From assembly GCA_964608915.1 (NCBI GenBank), contig CAZSQA010000028.1:26825-90824 (forward strand): DNA of 64,000 nucleotides, in the 5' to 3' direction. Shown here one piece after another: positions 27,390 through 35,812 of this stretch. The stretch's first letter is position 1, and the number at the start of each line of letters is the position of its first letter. Below the pieces are notes generated by a model. The model had not been told where the DNA came from, did not search any database, and saw only the letters and a program-made list of their open reading frames with translations. The translations under genes were made by a program, and so were the position numbers. The DNA is from QWQI01 sp964608915 (GTDB lineage: Bacteria; Planctomycetota; Planctomycetia; Isosphaerales; Isosphaeraceae).

Positions 27390-28284
27390 AGCCCGCGATC
27401 TCGGCGTCACAGGGCCCAGGCCCCTGGAATTTTCTGCCCCAGGGCGTGCTCTGGCACCCGGCGGCCAGGGTCATCGTCATCGCCGATCTTCATCTTGGAT
27501 ATGAACACATGCGGGCACGTGGCGGCGATTGCCTGCCACGTTATTCCGTCGACGACGTCAAAGCCCGGCTGGCTCAGATCCTCGACTTCACGGCGTGTGA
27601 TCGGCTGATCGTGGCGGGCGATGTCGTCGAATCGAGGGACGCCCTCTCGCGAGCCTCGAACGCGCTCGGAGAGTTCGTCGACTGGCTTCGCTCCAGACGC
27701 GTGCAGCCGGTCTTCGTTCAGGGCAATCACGATGCCGGCAGTTTGGCAGGCTGCCCCGAATCCGTCGAGGTCGATGGGTGGACGATCCGTCACGGCCACG
27801 ATGGTCCGGCCGAGTCGCTTGCCGCCGAAATCAACGGCCACCTGCACCCGGCCTTGCGCTGGAGCGGCCATACGTTTCGTGTCTTTTTGAGTTCGCCACG
27901 GCNNNNNNNNNNNNNNNNNNNNNNNNNNNNNNNNNNNNNNNNNNNNNNNNNNNNNNNNNNNNNNNNNNNNNNNNNNNNNNNNNNNNNNNNNNNNNNNNNN
28001 NNCCGGCCTTGCGCTGGAGCGGCCATACGTTTCGTGTCTTTTTGAGTTCGCCACGGCAGATTCTCCTGCCGGCCTTCTCGTCAGACGCCTCGGGCGTCGA
28101 TCTCGCCGATCCGTTCCGGTTCCCAGGTTCGTCCTGGGGAGGTCATCACTGCTGGGTGTGTCGCGATCACGACGTTCTTCCGTTCGGAACGGTCGAATCC
28201 CTTCGGGCCAGACTTGCCGACCTTCACCATTCCGGACAACCAGCGAAATCGGACCAGAAACGATACCGGCGGGCGCGACGCTGA
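27380..28284 (+). CDS. PdeM-type metallophosphoesterase (split by assembly gap)
   Basis: Calcineurin-fold phosphoesterase of the ligase-associated PdeM family, translated as a pair with the upstream helicase. The metal-site motifs IADLHLGYEH, AGDVVES and QGNHD are present before the gap, and NGHLHP lies at its edge. The reading frame is interrupted by 100 N (27903-28002). The 55 bases before the N-run are identical to the 55 bases after it; removing the N and one copy restores one open frame of 249 residues ending at 28284, with the expected C-terminus. The start is GTG at 27380, or TTG at 27386, which has GGAG at better spacing. It is very likely intact in the organism. Confidence 0.85.
27848..28057. 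other. scaffold gap with 55-base duplicated flanks
   Basis: The 100 N at 27903-28002 is flanked exactly by two identical 55-base copies (27848-27902 and 28003-28057). This is the signature of two contigs that overlap but were scaffolded with a fixed-size gap. Confidence 0.95.
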
Positions 28285-28311
28285 GCCGGACTGATTCACC
28301 TGATCCGCCGT

Positions 28312-28998
28312 TCAATCCCATTCCATGTTCAAATAGACGATCCCGATGTCCGTTTCGAAGCCGCCCATGCCGCCACGCTCGCTGGATTTGCCGGCTCCGA
28401 GCGATTTCGCTTCGGCCCAGAGCGCTTTGGATTCATCTTCCTTGCCCTGCTGGCGTCGAAGCTGGCTGAGCGCGTAAATCGGCTGCCAGGCGAGCGGATC
28501 GCACTGGCGTGACGATTCGAAGAATTTTGCGGCGGCGTCGAGGTCGCCCTTGCCCTGAGCGATACGTCCGAGATTCCAAAAAGCCCCCGAACGCTTCGGA
28601 TTGATTTCGATCACTCTCCGGTAACAGGCCTCGGCTTCGTCGAACCTTCCCTGGTCCCTTTCGACAAGCCCGAGTGCCATCAGGGCGGAGTCGGACATGG
28701 GATTTCGCTCGACATATACCCGTATCGCCGAAGCCGCTTCCTGATCGCCGGCATTGTCCCTGAAGCGGACGTAGGCATCCTCCCACCCTGGGCCTGTTTC
28801 AGGCGGATTCGCTTCGATCGCTTTCAGCCACTTTTCGGTCTCCGTCGGTTCATGTCCCGCACAGCCGGCCAGGGTGAAGACCAGTGTGCCTGTCAAGACG
28901 CAAGCGACGAACGTAACGAGGGTGAACGCCCGCTTCGATTCGACATGGTTCAAGAGGTCATGCAACAGGAAGCCTGTAACGGCAGTCGGAGTTCGCAT
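28312..28998 (-). CDS. TPR-containing lipoprotein
   Basis: A 228-residue protein with a long basic N-terminus, a hydrophobic segment and the lipobox LAGC, which marks it as a lipoprotein. After it come about four tetratricopeptide repeats (residues 65-200), for example DSALMALGLVERDQGRFDEAEACYRRVIEINP, indicating a scaffold for protein contacts at the envelope. The end is Gly/Met-rich (GGMGGFETD). The start at 28998 gives an unusually long n-region, so the true start may be further in. It is convergent with the PdeM gene. Confidence 0.75.
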   Translation of the reverse strand: MRTPTAVTGFLLHDLLNHVESKRAFTLVTFVACVLTGTLVFTLAGCAGHEPTETEKWLKAIEANPPETGPGWEDAYVRFRDNAGDQEAASAIRVYVERNPMSDSALMALGLVERDQGRFDEAEACYRRVIEINPKRSGAFWNLGRIAQGKGDLDAAAKFFESSRQCDPLAWQPIYALSQLRRQQGKEDESKALWAEAKSLGAGKSSERGGMGGFETDIGIVYLNMEWD

Positions 28999-29263
28999 CG
29001 AAGTTGCCGGACTTCCTTCCGATGATCGATTGTCAGGGGCGCGGCATGTACCGATGAAATCAGTCTATCAAAGCCGCATGGAGTTCGAAAACGGGCGAAC
29101 ATTGGCGATTGATAATTGCGTGCATGATGTCTTGCAAGACAGTGTGAACGATCGATACCAGGGTGTCGGGACGATTCGGATCATTGGGTGTGCATACTTT
29201 GGAACGGTTTTGTCGGCATATGTGTCGATCTGCCGATAAGGTCTTTCACCTTAGCGTGTTGCG

Positions 29264-29292
29264 TTGACAATTCACGAGTGCGTTTGTACGAA
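29264..29292 (+). promoter_or_regulatory. candidate promoter of DUF1559 gene (distal)
   Basis: A perfect TTGACA, 17-base spacer and TACGAA. The -35 is ideal but the -10 is weak. Confidence 0.35.
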
Positions 29293-29318
29293 TTTTGATG
29301 ATACGCAAATCAAGACTA

Positions 29319-29347
29319 TTGACTCCATTAAGGAAAGTTCATAAATG
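29319..29347 (+). promoter_or_regulatory. candidate promoter of DUF1559 gene (proximal)
   Basis: TTGACT, a 17-base spacer and TAAATG, about 115 bases before the start codon. Either this or the distal candidate may be used. Confidence 0.4.
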
Positions 29348-29463
29348 TGGAATGAGCCGTTCGGCTCGCTGCGTCCTTTCATGAATGTCATCGTATTGTG
29401 CCGGATCCCTCCAGGTTCGGTGCAGACGGATTCCGCTGTCCCTGGTAGAAGTAGGGGTATTGC

Positions 29464-30567
29464 ATGTCGAAGACTCTCCCTTTCCGAAGCTCCCGCAAGG
29501 GCTTCACGCTCATCGAGCTATTGGTGGTGATCGCGATCATCGCCGTTCTGATTTCGCTGCTTCTGCCGGCGGTCCAATCCGCCCGGGAAGCCGCTCGTCG
29601 CGCCCAGTGCGTGAATAACCTGAAGCAAATCGGGTTGGCACTCCATAACTACGAAAGCTCCTTCGGTTCGTTCCCGCCCGGTGGTATCGCCGACGAGAGC
29701 GGCGGCAAGGACATTTGGGGCAACGAAGGTGCCGCCATCGCCAACAACCTTCTGGCCTGGCGTGCCCTGATTCTGCCCCAGATGGAAGCGACCGCTTCCT
29801 ACAACGCTATGAACCTGAACCGCCCGATGGCCAACAACGCCGCCCAGTGGACGGCATACATGGCCAGCAACGCTGCCTGGTCCTGCCCCTCCGACGATAA
29901 CTTCAACGGCGTGGCCCCTGGCTTCCGTTCGAACTCCGGCGTTTGGGGCAACTACCCGAACGGCTCGGTTCCTCCGAACCCGATCACGGGTGCCGCCGAA
30001 ACGCGGATCCCGGTCGCCAACTATCAGGGCAGCTTCGGTGACAACTACTGCGTCGGCGTTCTGCTGACGCCCCAACCTCCGTGGGAAACCCCGATCGCGG
30101 GCAACCCGGCTCCTGGCCAACCCCGCATCGGCTGGCACGGCTTCTGGGGCACGAACAACTCCGGCGGTACCCTCCGCGGCATGTTCGCCTACCGGATCGC
30201 CGGCACTCCGGTCTGCACGATCGGATCGGTCGTCGACGGCACCTCGAACACCGTCATGGTCGGCGAAACCATCCCGGCTCAAGTGGCTGACAACAACTTC
30301 TGGAACCACAACGGTTGCACCTTCGGTACCTCCGTGCCGATCAACTGGATCAACCTGCGTGCCCAGGCCGTCAACTTCAGCCAGAATGACTTCCTGGATC
30401 GTTTCAGCTACACCAACAAGGGCGCCAAGAGCAAGCACCCCGGTGGCGTGAACATCGCCTTCGCGGACGGCTCGGTCAAGTTCATCAAGAACACGATCAA
30501 CCTGGCCACCTGGTGTGCCCTCGGCTCGCGGGCCGGCGGCGAAGTCATCAGCGCGGACTCGTATTGA
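29464..30567 (+). CDS. DUF1559 protein with prepilin-type N-terminus
   Basis: A 367-residue protein of the DUF1559 family, hugely expanded in planctomycetes. The N-terminus RKGFTLIELLVVIAIIAVL is the prepilin peptidase site and hydrophobic helix of type II secretion/type IV pili pseudopilins, followed by the family hallmark LLPAVQSAREAARRAQCVNNLKQIGLALHNYES. The body is beta-rich with few charged residues and ends with HPGGVNIAFADGSVKFI, the family's C-terminal signature. It is probably processed and anchored or assembled at the envelope; its function is unknown. AGGGG lies nine bases before the ATG. A lipoprotein gene follows after a strong hairpin. Confidence 0.95.
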   Translation: MSKTLPFRSSRKGFTLIELLVVIAIIAVLISLLLPAVQSAREAARRAQCVNNLKQIGLALHNYESSFGSFPPGGIADESGGKDIWGNEGAAIANNLLAWRALILPQMEATASYNAMNLNRPMANNAAQWTAYMASNAAWSCPSDDNFNGVAPGFRSNSGVWGNYPNGSVPPNPITGAAETRIPVANYQGSFGDNYCVGVLLTPQPPWETPIAGNPAPGQPRIGWHGFWGTNNSGGTLRGMFAYRIAGTPVCTIGSVVDGTSNTVMVGETIPAQVADNNFWNHNGCTFGTSVPINWINLRAQAVNFSQNDFLDRFSYTNKGAKSKHPGGVNIAFADGSVKFIKNTINLATWCALGSRAGGEVISADSY

Positions 30568-30582
30568 TCGGAACGCTCGCAT

Positions 30583-30624
30583 TCGGCCAGTTTCATCCCG
30601 CATTCCGCGGGATGAGCTGGCCGA
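30583..30624 (+). promoter_or_regulatory. long hairpin between DUF1559 and lipoprotein genes
   Basis: TCGGCCAG and TTTCATCCCGC pair with GCGGGATGA and CTGGCCGA around a five-base loop (17 pairs, small bulges). It starts 16 bases after one stop and ends 47 bases before the next start. It may attenuate transcription or protect the upstream mRNA, letting the first gene be expressed more than the second. Confidence 0.65.
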
Positions 30625-30671
30625 TTCGTTCGGAACTTACAACTGGAAGAAACTAGAGAATTCGAGCTTTC

Positions 30672-31166
30672 ATGATGAGGACTTCCCTCTTGAAGAAGAT
30701 CGCTCCGGCAAATCTTGCGGCCGTGGTGTTCTCCTTGATGCTGGTCGGCTGCGGCTCGGGTGACGATCTCGGCAAGCGCTACGCCGTCTACGGCACGGTC
30801 ACCTACAACGGCAAACCGCTGGAAAAAGGTAGCATCCTTTTCTATCCGGTCACCCCTGATCCCAAGGGAATCAACAATGGCGCCAATGGCGTGATCGTCA
30901 ACGGCGAATATACGCTCTCCTCTCGTGGCGATGACGACGGTGCATTCCCTGGCGACTACCTCATCTCGGTCACTTCGAAAGATGTCGACCTGACGAAGGC
31001 AGAAGCCAACGTGAAAGCCGGCGTGCTGCGTCAGGACGACGTCGCCAAGGCGAACGCCAAAGCCAAGAGCCTGATTCCCACCAAATACGGCAACCTGGAT
31101 TCGTCTGGTTTGAAGGCGAAAGTCGAAGCGAAATCGAACAAATTCGACTTCGCGCTGACGGACTGA
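30672..31166 (+). CDS. small lipoprotein, carboxypeptidase-regulatory-like
   Basis: A 164-residue exported protein with lipobox LVGC (Cys near residue 27). The mature part begins with the beta-sandwich motif YAVYGTVTYNGKPLEKGSILF, followed by GVIVNGEYTLSSRGDDDGAFPGDY, the pattern of transthyretin/carboxypeptidase regulatory-like domains found in many planctomycete lipoproteins. It commonly lies next to a DUF1559 gene, as here, so the two probably act together at the cell envelope. A clear terminator follows 20 bases after the stop. Confidence 0.8.
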   Translation: MMRTSLLKKIAPANLAAVVFSLMLVGCGSGDDLGKRYAVYGTVTYNGKPLEKGSILFYPVTPDPKGINNGANGVIVNGEYTLSSRGDDDGAFPGDYLISVTSKDVDLTKAEANVKAGVLRQDDVAKANAKAKSLIPTKYGNLDSSGLKAKVEAKSNKFDFALTD

Positions 31167-31185
31167 CGTCGAATCACGACCGGTT

Positions 31186-31217
31186 TTTCGGCATCCGGCC
31201 TCTTCCGGATGCCGAAA
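31186..31217 (+). terminator. terminator of DUF1559-lipoprotein unit
   Basis: TTTCGGCATCCGG pairs perfectly with CCGGATGCCGAAA (13 bases, six-base loop), 20 bases after the lipoprotein stop. Confidence 0.8.
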
Positions 31218-31408
31218 GCCTTATCCTTAAGTATCTTGCCTTTCGTTATCGTTCGTTCGCCGAGTCCGAGCTAGTCACTCCCTCCGAATCTTCCCGACAT
31301 CTATCGATATCGCTCCGAACTTAGTCCGGAATCTGTGTCAAGCCAGAACCTCAGCGCTCCGATAATCCATCCGAACCGCTCTCATTCCGACTCGAAGAGG
31401 ACCGATCG

Positions 31409-32629
31409 ATGATCCATCGCTATCCCTGCGGCACGATTTCCCGACGAAGCTTGTTGGCCGGCATGTCCGCGGTGCCGGTGATCGAAGGGGTGAAGCGGGT
31501 CTCCGCTTCCGAGTCACGGCTCCTGGCCGATCCGCTGTTCGACAAGTCGAAACTCGGCATCCCCGGGCCGTATCCGGGCCGGGTGATCGAAGCACGTAAC
31601 CCGGCGATGTCCAACGGCGGCAAGAAAAACCGGGAAGCGATCAAGTCGACCCTGGCCCGGGGCATGAAAGAACTGACCGGCGCCGATGACGGTGTGGAAG
31701 CCTGGCGCAGCTTTTTCGAGCCGGGTGATGTTGTCGGCATCAAGGTCGTTCCGAACGGGTTCCCCCAGGCGCCGAGTTCGCCGGAGCTTGTCCTCGAAGT
31801 GATCGATAGCCTGAAATCCGCCGGTGTCAAAACCACGGACATCTTCGTCTACGACCGCTACAAGTCGGAATTCATGACTGCCGGATACCAGAAAATCCTG
31901 CCGAGTGGCGTGCGCTGGGGCGGCCTGACGAACGTCGACGGCCCGCAGACCAGGCTCATCGACGAAGAGCACGCCAAAGACCCGCTCGCCGGCTACGACC
32001 GTGACGAATTCGTATTCATGAATCTCGTCGAAGGCAACGCCGACCTGAAGGACGACCGTGTCTACAAGTCGCACCTCGGGCTTTTCGTCACCAAGGTCGT
32101 CAACAAGATCATCGCCCTGCCTGTGCTCAAGGATCACGGTTCCGCCGGCGTCACCGGGGCACTCAAGAACATCAGCCACGGCTCGGTGAACAACGTCGCC
32201 CGGTCGCACGCATCGGCCGAATCGAACGTCTGTAACCAGTTCATCCCCGAAGTCGTCAGCCACCCGGTTTTGCGGAAGAAGTTCGTCCTGCACGTCATGG
32301 ACGGCTCGCGCGGCATTTTCCAGAAAGGCCCGTTCGGCAACCACCCCGAATTTGCCTGGGACTATAACGCGCTCCTCTTCGCCACCGACCCGGTCGCCAT
32401 GGACAAGGTCGAATGGCAAATCATCGACGCCAAGCGTAAAGCCGAAAAATTGCCCGCCGTCGCCGCGACCGGCAAACTCGCACTCGACCCTCTCGGCACG
32501 GAAGGCTTCGACGTCCGCCAGCCGCAGCACATCAACCTGGCCGGCCACCTGGGCCTGGGCCTTTACGAATTCAAATCGCCGCGTGGCCGCCGCCAGTCCA
32601 TCGACCACCGCGTCGTTTCGCTTGCCTGA
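31409..32629 (+). CDS. DUF362 family protein with twin-arginine leader
   Basis: A 406-residue exported protein. The N-terminus SRRSLLAGMSAVPVI is a likely Tat signal, suggesting that the protein folds or binds a cofactor before export. The mature part matches the DUF362 family: IKVVPNGFPQAPSSPELVLEVIDSLKSAGVKTTDIFVYDR and later ALPVLKDHGSAGVTGALKNISHGSVNN. Some family members carry iron-sulphur clusters, but I see no Cys motif here, so metal binding is not supported. It is a single-gene unit with a strong terminator. Confidence 0.82.
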   Translation: MIHRYPCGTISRRSLLAGMSAVPVIEGVKRVSASESRLLADPLFDKSKLGIPGPYPGRVIEARNPAMSNGGKKNREAIKSTLARGMKELTGADDGVEAWRSFFEPGDVVGIKVVPNGFPQAPSSPELVLEVIDSLKSAGVKTTDIFVYDRYKSEFMTAGYQKILPSGVRWGGLTNVDGPQTRLIDEEHAKDPLAGYDRDEFVFMNLVEGNADLKDDRVYKSHLGLFVTKVVNKIIALPVLKDHGSAGVTGALKNISHGSVNNVARSHASAESNVCNQFIPEVVSHPVLRKKFVLHVMDGSRGIFQKGPFGNHPEFAWDYNALLFATDPVAMDKVEWQIIDAKRKAEKLPAVAATGKLALDPLGTEGFDVRQPQHINLAGHLGLGLYEFKSPRGRRQSIDHRVVSLA

Positions 32630-32659
32630 TCCCCGCAGGGCGTGCCGAAGCCAATCGAA

Positions 32660-32701
32660 TAAAGGAACGCCCGGGAGCGACTGCTTCCGGGCGTTCCTTT
32701 A
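32660..32701 (+). terminator. terminator after DUF362 gene
   Basis: A perfect 15-base stem (TAAAGGAACGCCCGG / CCGGGCGTTCCTTTA) with a 12-base loop, 30 bases after the stop. The stem has an A-run on one side and a T-run on the other, so it can act on both strands. Confidence 0.85.
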
Positions 32702-32721
32702 TCGTTCGAGCGAGGAAGCGA

Positions 32722-32765
32722 AAAACCCGCCCTCGCGTTTTCGTCCATCGCGAAGGGCGGGTTTT
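32722..32765 (-). terminator. terminator after YTV-repeat gene
   Basis: AAAACCCGCCCT pairs perfectly with AGGGCGGGTTTT (12 bases), with CGCG extending the stem. It lies 69 bases beyond the stop of the minus-strand repeat gene, and its flanking A/T runs allow action on both strands. Confidence 0.75.
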
Positions 32766-32834
32766 CACTAGGGAGTTTCAGGAGTCGGGCCGCGAGTCAC
32801 CGGATCGGGACAAGGGGCCCAGGCTCATTGCTTT

Positions 32835-34334
32835 TCAGTTGACGGGAATCACGACCGGAACCTGGGTGCAGGTCGGCACGGCCCGTTGTGTTTGTACGAC
32901 TTTGGCCACGTTCCGGGTCATCACGACAGGCACTTGCTCCGCGACTGTCACCGGGACTTCGCGAACGGCGGTTTCCTGGACGTACTTCGTCGTCGTCACA
33001 GGCACCTTCTCCTCACGAATCTCCTCGACCATCTTGCAAGTCGTCACCGGCACGTTTTCGACCCGTTCTTCGTTGACGTAAGAGCAGGTGCGAACTTCGT
33101 AAGGCTCGACCCGTTCTTCGGCGACGTACTCGGTCGTCTGAACCGGGATCTGCTCGACCCGCTTTTCAGCGACATAAGAGCAGCTTCGCACTTCATAGGG
33201 CTCGACCCGTTCCTCGGCGACGTATTCGGTCGTCTGCACCGGGGTGCGTTCGACCCGCTGCTCGGGAACGTAGTTGCAAGTCCTGACCTCGTAAGGTTCG
33301 ACTCGCACTTCGGCCACCATCTCCGTGCGGGTGACCGGGATCTGTTCGACCCGCTCTTCCGCGACGTAAGAACAGCTTTGCACGGGCACCTGCCTGACGA
33401 CCGTTTCCTGAACGTATGACGTCTCGACGACGTTGCGAACCACGGGCCGTCGAACCATGACCGTCTGGTTCAGAACGCGAGGGGCCGTCTGCACGGCGAC
33501 CGTCTGGGCACAGCCGGAGCAACCGTCGACGACGGTCTGCTGAACGACCGGGCCAGGGACGACCGTCTGGCGGTTTTCGTAGCCGACCTGCGTTTCCGTC
33601 ACCTGCCGGGTCGACTGCACCGGCCGCAACACCTGATGAGTCTGGTTGACCATCGATGTCGTCACCACGGGCTTCATCACCGTGTATTTCTTTTCCATCA
33701 TCGAAGTCGTCTGCACCGGCTTCATCACGGTGTAGCGGCGTTCCATCTGCTTCGTTTCGACCACCGGCTTCATCACGGTGTATTGCTTCTCGACGACAGA
33801 TGTCCTGAGCACCGGTTTCATGACGGTGTAGCGGCGTTCCATCCGCTTGGTCTCGACCACGGGCTTCATCACCGTGTATTCGCGCTGCGTGACGGTCGTC
33901 TTCTGCACCGGTTTCATGACGGTGTAGCGGCGTTCCATCTGCTTCGTTTCGACCACCGGCTTCATTACGCTGTAGCGGCGCTGTACCTGCGCCGTTTCGT
34001 ACACGGGCTTCATGACCGAATGACGGCGTGTGACGACCGTCGTTTCCTGAACCGGCTTGAGGACCGTGTAGGGCTCCTGCTTCATTACGGTCTTGTACTG
34101 CGTCTGCATGACGGTCACCTGCTCAGGTACCATCACGGTTTCCAAAACCGTTTGCGTCACGGTTTCGCATTGAGGCATCAATGCGACGGTCGAAGTCGTT
34201 CGTGCCACAACCGGAGACCGGCTGCAGGCCAACTGAACCGCTCCGCCGTAGGTCGCCCAGGCACTGCCAGGCGCAAAACTCAGGGCTGCCAATAATCCGG
34301 CAGACCATGCTCGATTTCGTTTTCGGCCTTTCAT
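32835..34334 (-). CDS. secreted YTV-type 16-residue repeat protein
   Basis: A 499-residue exported protein built almost wholly of 16-residue repeats. The signal peptide (MKGRKRNRAWSAGLLAALSF, cut after AWA at 27) supports the ATG at 34334, which also has AAGGTGA upstream. An in-frame ATG at 34361 is less likely. Block 1 (residues 89-239) has ten copies of Y-T-V-M-K-P-V with exact 16-residue period. Block 2 (about 306-464) has ten copies of a related S-Y-V-A-E-E-R-V-E unit, again 16 residues, alternating in a 32-residue super-period. They are joined by a short stretch holding GCSGC. It resembles the YTV repeat described in Rhodopirellula proteins and may be a structural wall or envelope component. 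Confidence 0.85.
   Translation of the reverse strand: MKGRKRNRAWSAGLLAALSFAPGSAWATYGGAVQLACSRSPVVARTTSTVALMPQCETVTQTVLETVMVPEQVTVMQTQYKTVMKQEPYTVLKPVQETTVVTRRHSVMKPVYETAQVQRRYSVMKPVVETKQMERRYTVMKPVQKTTVTQREYTVMKPVVETKRMERRYTVMKPVLRTSVVEKQYTVMKPVVETKQMERRYTVMKPVQTTSMMEKKYTVMKPVVTTSMVNQTHQVLRPVQSTRQVTETQVGYENRQTVVPGPVVQQTVVDGCSGCAQTVAVQTAPRVLNQTVMVRRPVVRNVVETSYVQETVVRQVPVQSCSYVAEERVEQIPVTRTEMVAEVRVEPYEVRTCNYVPEQRVERTPVQTTEYVAEERVEPYEVRSCSYVAEKRVEQIPVQTTEYVAEERVEPYEVRTCSYVNEERVENVPVTTCKMVEEIREEKVPVTTTKYVQETAVREVPVTVAEQVPVVMTRNVAKVVQTQRAVPTCTQVPVVIPVN
32943..33419 (-). repeat. coding repeat block 2 (YVAEERVE type)
   Basis: Ten 48-base units with Y-V-x-E-x-R-V-E; units alternate between endings E-P-Y-E-V and x-x-x-P-V. 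Confidence 0.9.
33618..34070 (-). repeat. coding repeat block 1 (YTVMKPV type)
   Basis: Ten consecutive 48-base units encoding x-V-M-K-P-V with a 16-residue period; units fall into two alternating subtypes (one with V-V-E-T-K-Q-M-E-R-R, the other with V-Q-T-T-S-x-x-E-K). Confidence 0.9.
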
Positions 34335-34754
34335 CGGAATCACCTTGGCGATCATTTCCATGACTTCGATCCGCCGATTCGTACGAACTGAGGCTCCCCA
34401 GTGTCATGCCTCAATATTCAGTCCGGGAATTCGACGAAACTTCAGTCCGATTTCGCTTCCCCAATAACTATATCGCGCAAAAATGCGTTCCCTTGCGACA
34501 ATTGATTCCATCCTTCGACTTCATCCATTTTTTTTTCGAAAAAGTCTCAAGTTCGGACAAAAAATCCACCGGCGTTTTCGTCTCTCACGCGGGCAAGACG
34601 AATTTAGGCCGGCCTTAAGTTCTTGCTAATGAATGACTTGTGGGTTGATCTGCTTTGCCGGTCAGTCGAGGCATGCCGATGACGTGACCGGGGCCGGTCG
34701 TATCGATAAATCAGGTTCCGACCCACGATTTTTCGAAAGTCGTGCCGATTACGT
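34335..34754. other. intergenic region upstream of YTV-repeat gene
   Basis: A 420-base spacer between two minus-strand genes. The central part (about 34440-34560) is AT-rich with a run of T at 34530-34537 and probably holds the promoter, but no clear -35/-10 pair stands out. A terminator lies at 34724-34744. I see no gene. Confidence 0.5.
34724..34744 (-). terminator. terminator after HEAT-repeat gene
   Basis: CACGATTTT pairs with AAAGTCGTG (nine pairs, one G-U) around a three-base loop, ten bases beyond the stop on the minus strand. Confidence 0.6.
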
Positions 34755-35750
34755 TCAAGAGGGACGGTCCGACTTCATCGAATCCAGCACGGCACGGGCT
34801 TCGACGCCGACACTCACGAAATCGCTCGAAACGAGTTTTTCGACATCGCCCGCCACTGCCTGTGCGAGGGACTTTCCGCCGGCACGAATCGCCGTCTGGA
34901 GCGATTTCAGAGCCTGAATCTGGAACGCTTCGATCCGGTTCGCCTTTTCCTTGGGGCTTTCCAGGGGGATTGTCTGCTCCAGATTGCCGCGAGAGAGCAA
35001 TTCCCGCAGCGTGTCGAGCGCCGCCGGGTCGTCCCGCCGGATCAGGGCGAAAGCGGCGTTGAAAGCCACGTCGCGATAGCTGTCGCTCAGTCGTTCCCGA
35101 AGGGCTTTCTTCGCGTCGTCACCGCCGCAGAAACCGAGTGCGTATGTCGCCAGAAGGCGGAGTTCGGTCTCGTCAGCGCGTGATGCTTCGGCCAGGGGAG
35201 TGACGACGTCGCTGGCGACCAGGCCGCCGTCGAGGCGAGCGGCATGCCGGGCGAGACTCTCGGCCGCGGCGCGGCGCAGTGCAGTGGGCTGGGCCGCGTC
35301 GAGACCTCGAGCCAGAATCGGCAGCGCCTGAATAGATTTTCCTGCCGTGGACTGCCCTGAATCGATGTCGAAGAGCCCCAGAGCCACGGCGAGAAACTGC
35401 TTCGCTTCGGCGTTGTCGCCCGACTTGTCGGCGAGTTCCGACTCGAAAAGTTCGGCCAGGTCGCCAAGCAGTTTCGGGTCGCTCTTAAGCGTCTTTTCGT
35501 TGTGGATCAGACTCGCGAGTTCGTAGGCAGCGCGGAATCGCCGGTTGGCGTTTTCGGAGCGAATGATCCGGACATATTCGTTGACGTCACGTTCGCCGCC
35601 TGCGAGTTTGCCGAAGAGCAGCCAGACCGCGATCACGACGCAGACGACGATCGCTGGAATGATGAAAAGCTGGACGACGAAACCTGCGGTCGGCGGTTCG
35701 ACGGGCGGCAGGTCGTTCGGTACGTTCGGAATGTCGTTGGTGTCGGACAC
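34755..35750 (-). CDS. membrane-anchored HEAT-repeat protein
   Basis: A 331-residue protein. After an acidic, Pro-rich N-terminus comes one membrane helix (residues 24-46), then a helical solenoid with at least four HEAT-like units (about residues 80-310), for example AALRRAAAESLARHA and DVAFNAAFALIRRDDPAALDTLRELL. This suggests a protein-binding scaffold at the inner membrane. The catalytic or partner function is unknown. It lies 62 bases downstream of the amino-acid permease gene on the same strand, perhaps the last gene of that operon. Confidence 0.7.
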   Translation of the reverse strand: MSDTNDIPNVPNDLPPVEPPTAGFVVQLFIIPAIVVCVVIAVWLLFGKLAGGERDVNEYVRIIRSENANRRFRAAYELASLIHNEKTLKSDPKLLGDLAELFESELADKSGDNAEAKQFLAVALGLFDIDSGQSTAGKSIQALPILARGLDAAQPTALRRAAAESLARHAARLDGGLVASDVVTPLAEASRADETELRLLATYALGFCGGDDAKKALRERLSDSYRDVAFNAAFALIRRDDPAALDTLRELLSRGNLEQTIPLESPKEKANRIEAFQIQALKSLQTAIRAGGKSLAQAVAGDVEKLVSSDFVSVGVEARAVLDSMKSDRPS

Positions 35751-35812
35751 GATGGTTCAGGCTCGAAATCTACGTCGTCGGATACGTCAATGCTGTCCGA
35801 ATTGTAATCCAA

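Larger units (their letters stand above)
28999..29463. other. intergenic region upstream of DUF1559 gene
   Basis: A 465-base spacer between divergent genes that is richer in AT than its surroundings. It holds two candidate promoters for the DUF1559 gene. I see no gene or strong hairpin; an unusually long leader (over 100 bases) seems likely. Confidence 0.5.

Noticed and set aside
27380..28284. PdeM pseudogene by frameshift
   Set aside because: The break coincides with the N-gap and disappears when the duplicate 55 bases are collapsed.
28999..29463. Search for a tRNA or riboswitch in the long leader
   Set aside because: No cloverleaf or conserved T-loop sequence and no strong structured element was found.
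32943..34070. Possible CRISPR or tandem mobile repeat
   Set aside because: The 48-base period equals 16 codons within one open frame with a signal peptide; it is a coding repeat.
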